From positions 1 through 8,484 of the forward strand of contig JAQSDP010000028.1 of NCBI GenBank assembly GCA_029945985.1: 8,484 nt of DNA, in the 5' to 3' direction. Positions 6,323-8,484 of the stretch are shown here, in pieces. Each line of letters opens with the position of its first letter. Within the stretch, counting starts at the first letter, position 1. Source of the DNA: a bacterium. Lineage in GTDB: Bacteria > Acidobacteriota > Blastocatellia > Pyrinomonadales > Pyrinomonadaceae. Made by a program: the position numbers and the translations under genes. The notes beneath the pieces were generated by a model that saw only the letters and a program-made list of their open reading frames with translations, ran no database searches and was not told the origin of the DNA.

Positions 6323-7720
6323 CTATTTCTCGGCTAAGAGTTTCAATATCATCTCACGCATTTCGACCAGCCGGCTAGAGCTTGTACCCGCCTCGATATA
6401 ACGGATCTTCCCTTTGCGGTCGATCAACACCGCGGTCGGCAGTGCGGTGGCTCCGTACAAGACCTGCGTGCTCTGATCTTTTCCGACTACGAAATCATAC
6501 GGCAATTTGTACTTGGTTTTGAAGCGCTCAAGAAACTGGATCTCCTCGGGCTGGGTAACGTCACGGCCCTCGCCCCGACCGTAATAACGTGTGAAGCCGA
6601 TGATCTCGAAGCCCTGGTCACGAAGATCGGTATGCCATTCGATGAGTGACGGGAACGCATCGAAGCACGGGGCGCACCACGTCGCCCAAAAATCGATGAG
6701 GACAACCTTGCCTTTGAGATCCGCAACTTTGACGGGCGGGCCCGGAAACCATTTGTCGACGGCGACGAACTCCGGCGCCGTTTCACCGAGGAGTTTGTAA
6801 TGCTTCTCGCGATTGCGAAGTCGTTTGGTCGCGTCGGCCCGCTGGCCTTCAAGCGGCAGTTCTTTCGTCGCCGCGATCAGCATCGAAAGATACGTTTCTA
6901 ATGCGAGCGGTTTGCGGCCGGTCTCGATTCGGTATGTGATCAGCTTGTCCGCACCATAAAAATAGAAGATCGAGTTACCGAGCGACGCGGCGGTGAGCCG
7001 AAGATCTTCGAGGGCTTTTTCAGCACCTTCGACATTGTCGCTCAACCGGTGTGCGTCGAAGAGGAGCATTGCGTTGTCGTATACAAGGTCGAGCCCGACG
7101 GTGCGGAGCGTCGTATCCGCGACGAGAGATCGGGCGGTAGAGAATGCTTCCGATGCATATCGAGCGGCCTTCGCCGGCTGCTTATCTTCGAGAAAAGCCT
7201 TCGCAAGTTCGGAGTTCATCCGAAGCGCTTCCGATGGCTTTTTTGGCTCGCTCTTTTGATACTCAGCTATGGAAGCCACGGCTTCACCGAACTTCTTCTG
7301 CTTCGCGTTGACCACGACAAGCAGTGATCGGGCGGTCTGAGTTCGCTCGGGCGTTCGCTCGTCCTGGGCAAGAAATTTCGTTAGCGTTTCGGATGTCGTA
7401 TCGAGATTCTCCGCGATCCAATAGAGTAGAGCGAGATAATAAGTGTCGTCAGGCGTTAAATCCTTTCGGGCGTTAGCGGTCGCCGCGAGCTTGGCCGCGA
7501 GCTGCTTCTGCTCTTTCTCCGTCTTTTCGCGAAGGAACTTGCTGACACCGATCTTCTTCTTCTCGAACTCTTCGAACTTCAGCCGCCGGTAACTGTTAGC
7601 CTCATCAAATAAATCTTTTACGGGGCGTTCGTCAGTGGCAGCGACTTTTACAGCACGACCTGATTGAGCTGCCGCCGATGCGGCAAGTAGGAGCGTCAGA
7701 ATGAATGCGTAAAACTTCAT
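6323..7720 (-). CDS. Periplasmic TlpA-like thioredoxin-fold protein with helical N-terminal domain
   Basis: The 465-residue product starts at the ATG at 7720-7718, chosen because it gives a textbook signal peptide: K2, hydrophobic FYAFILTLLLAAS, and AAA before Q19. A longer in-frame start at 7771 would add 17 polar residues before this and bury the signal. Residues about 30-305 are charged and alpha-helical with TPR-like pairs, including a lysine-rich stretch at 48-76. Residues about 312-465 are a TlpA/AhpC-TSA-type thioredoxin domain: GETAPEF (312-318), LKGKVVLIDFWATWCAPC (335-352) with redox cysteines C349 and C352, and the cis-proline segment ALPTAVLID (426-434, P428). It probably acts as a thiol-disulfide reductant for exported proteins, but the partner is unknown. 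It follows thiO closely; the weak GAGGTG purine stretch is 18 bases before the chosen start. No lipobox cysteine is seen, so a soluble periplasmic location is likely. Confidence 0.88.
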   Translation of the reverse strand: MKFYAFILTLLLAASAAAQSGRAVKVAATDERPVKDLFDEANSYRRLKFEEFEKKKIGVSKFLREKTEKEQKQLAAKLAATANARKDLTPDDTYYLALLYWIAENLDTTSETLTKFLAQDERTPERTQTARSLLVVVNAKQKKFGEAVASIAEYQKSEPKKPSEALRMNSELAKAFLEDKQPAKAARYASEAFSTARSLVADTTLRTVGLDLVYDNAMLLFDAHRLSDNVEGAEKALEDLRLTAASLGNSIFYFYGADKLITYRIETGRKPLALETYLSMLIAATKELPLEGQRADATKRLRNREKHYKLLGETAPEFVAVDKWFPGPPVKVADLKGKVVLIDFWATWCAPCFDAFPSLIEWHTDLRDQGFEIIGFTRYYGRGEGRDVTQPEEIQFLERFKTKYKLPYDFVVGKDQSTQVLYGATALPTAVLIDRKGKIRYIEAGTSSSRLVEMREMILKLLAEK

Positions 7721-7779
7721 GTATAAATCTTGGGGTGCCACCTCATGCGCCCGGTTACCAAACGTCTTCATGGGTAAGC

Positions 7780-8484
7780 CTAGCCAACAGATTCTGGAAC
7801 CCCATACCTTGGTACTCCCAGCATCTCATCCGCGATCATCTTCGCAGTGATTGGTGCGAGTAGAATTCCGTTTCGATAATGTCCGGTCGCAACGAAGGCA
7901 TTCTCGACATCGGGAACGCGGCCGATGACCGGTAATTCCCCCTCGACGAACGGCCGAAGTCCGGCCCAGGCTTCGGAAATGGAAAAGCGGTCGAGCCCGG
8001 GAGCGATCTCGATCGCGGCAGCTTTGAGCGATGCGATCGCGCCTAGAGTCACTTCTTTAGTAAATCCGACATCTTCGACCGTTGCACCGACCAGCATGCG
8101 CCCGTCCGCGCGCGGGACCAGATAGCCCCGCTGCGAATAGATAACCCGATGTAGGATGCACGGAACGGGCCCGGCGAGGCTGATCATTTGCCCTCGGACA
8201 GGTTTAACGTTCAGAGTCGGTAGCAGCTTTGCCGTCCAAGCTCCTGTGGTGATGATCACCCGATCTGCGTGCATCTCGCCACGAGCGGTTTCGACCCCCT
8301 TCGCTTCCCCGCCCGCAGCGATCAGACCGGAAACACTCGTGTTTTCAATGAATTCGATGCCGTTTAGCTCGCAATATCGACGGAGCGCAGCAAGAAGCTT
8401 CCGATTTTCAACCTGCCAATCATTCGGATAAAGGTAGCCGCTATGGACTTCCGGCGAGATCTCGGGTTCGAGCTTATGTATGTC
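7780..8484 (-). CDS. thiO: Glycine oxidase ThiO, N-terminus beyond window edge
   Basis: The minus-strand frame is open from the right edge (8484) to the TAG at 7782-7780, giving the last 234 residues of a FAD-dependent D-amino-acid-oxidase-like enzyme. ThiO oxidises glycine to dehydroglycine for the thiazole ring of thiamin. Visible ThiO/DAO landmarks, numbered within the fragment, are LEPEISPEVHSGYLYPNDWQ (5-24), TTGAWTAKLL (79-88), VKPVRGQM (93-100), GYLVPRADGRMLVGATVED (120-138), EAWAGLRPF (171-179) and ATGHYRNGILLAP (199-211). In the Bacillus enzyme the arginines of the last two motifs line the substrate site, and both are kept here. An internal methionine at 8274 is not the start, because conserved sequence continues upstream of it. 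The missing part, roughly 130-140 residues, should hold the GxGxxG FAD motif. Other thi genes may lie upstream. The family is sure; relatives acting on sarcosine or D-amino acids are less likely. Confidence 0.88.
   Translation of the reverse strand, partial: DIHKLEPEISPEVHSGYLYPNDWQVENRKLLAALRRYCELNGIEFIENTSVSGLIAAGGEAKGVETARGEMHADRVIITTGAWTAKLLPTLNVKPVRGQMISLAGPVPCILHRVIYSQRGYLVPRADGRMLVGATVEDVGFTKEVTLGAIASLKAAAIEIAPGLDRFSISEAWAGLRPFVEGELPVIGRVPDVENAFVATGHYRNGILLAPITAKMIADEMLGVPRYGVPESVG

Noticed and set aside
7721..7771. Longer start for the TlpA-like gene at 7771
   Set aside because: It would put 17 polar residues in front of a clear signal peptide. The shorter start at 7720 is preferred, although the longer one would sit only eight bases from the thiO stop.
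7780..8274. Short 164-residue version of ThiO starting at an internal methionine
   Set aside because: The frame stays open to the window edge and the upstream residues match the ThiO family, so the gene is cut by the window and not short.

Overview
The window fits a moderately GC-rich Gram-negative bacterium, most likely an Acidobacteriota member (for example Blastocatellia). This is an inference from gene content: an ECF sigma factor of the kinase-associated type followed directly by a membrane Ser/Thr kinase with a long TPR tail, an arrangement common in that phylum. No rRNA or marker gene is present to prove it.

Left part (1-1260, minus strand): a long open frame, cut by the window edge, encodes an exported beta-strand-repeat surface protein with a clean signal peptide and a strong ribosome binding site. 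Part of it is duplicated with a period of about 169 residues. A 197-base AT-rich spacer (1261-1457) with a perfect 17-bp dyad separates it from the divergent plus-strand pair.

Middle (1458-4826, plus strand): an ECF sigma factor is followed after 60 bases by a 913-residue kinase (N-terminal cap, complete kinase domain, one membrane span, outer-side TPR array). The sigma factor has QPT where ordinary ECF factors carry acidic residues in region 2.2. This suggests it is switched on by phosphorylation, as in the ECF43/PknT pair of Vibrio. The divergent surface protein is a natural candidate target.

Right part (4823-8484, minus strand): four genes run leftward, in transcription order thiO (glycine oxidase, N-terminus beyond the edge), a periplasmic TlpA-like thioredoxin protein with a helical N-terminal region, a class I SAM methyltransferase with a GTG start, and a glycerophosphodiester phosphodiesterase. 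The last one converges on the kinase, and their stop codons overlap. Both junctions around the methyltransferase are exactly 36 bases long and share an 11-bp direct repeat, which hints that this gene was inserted or duplicated as a cassette.

No tRNA, rRNA, CRISPR array, insertion sequence or convincing intrinsic terminator was seen.
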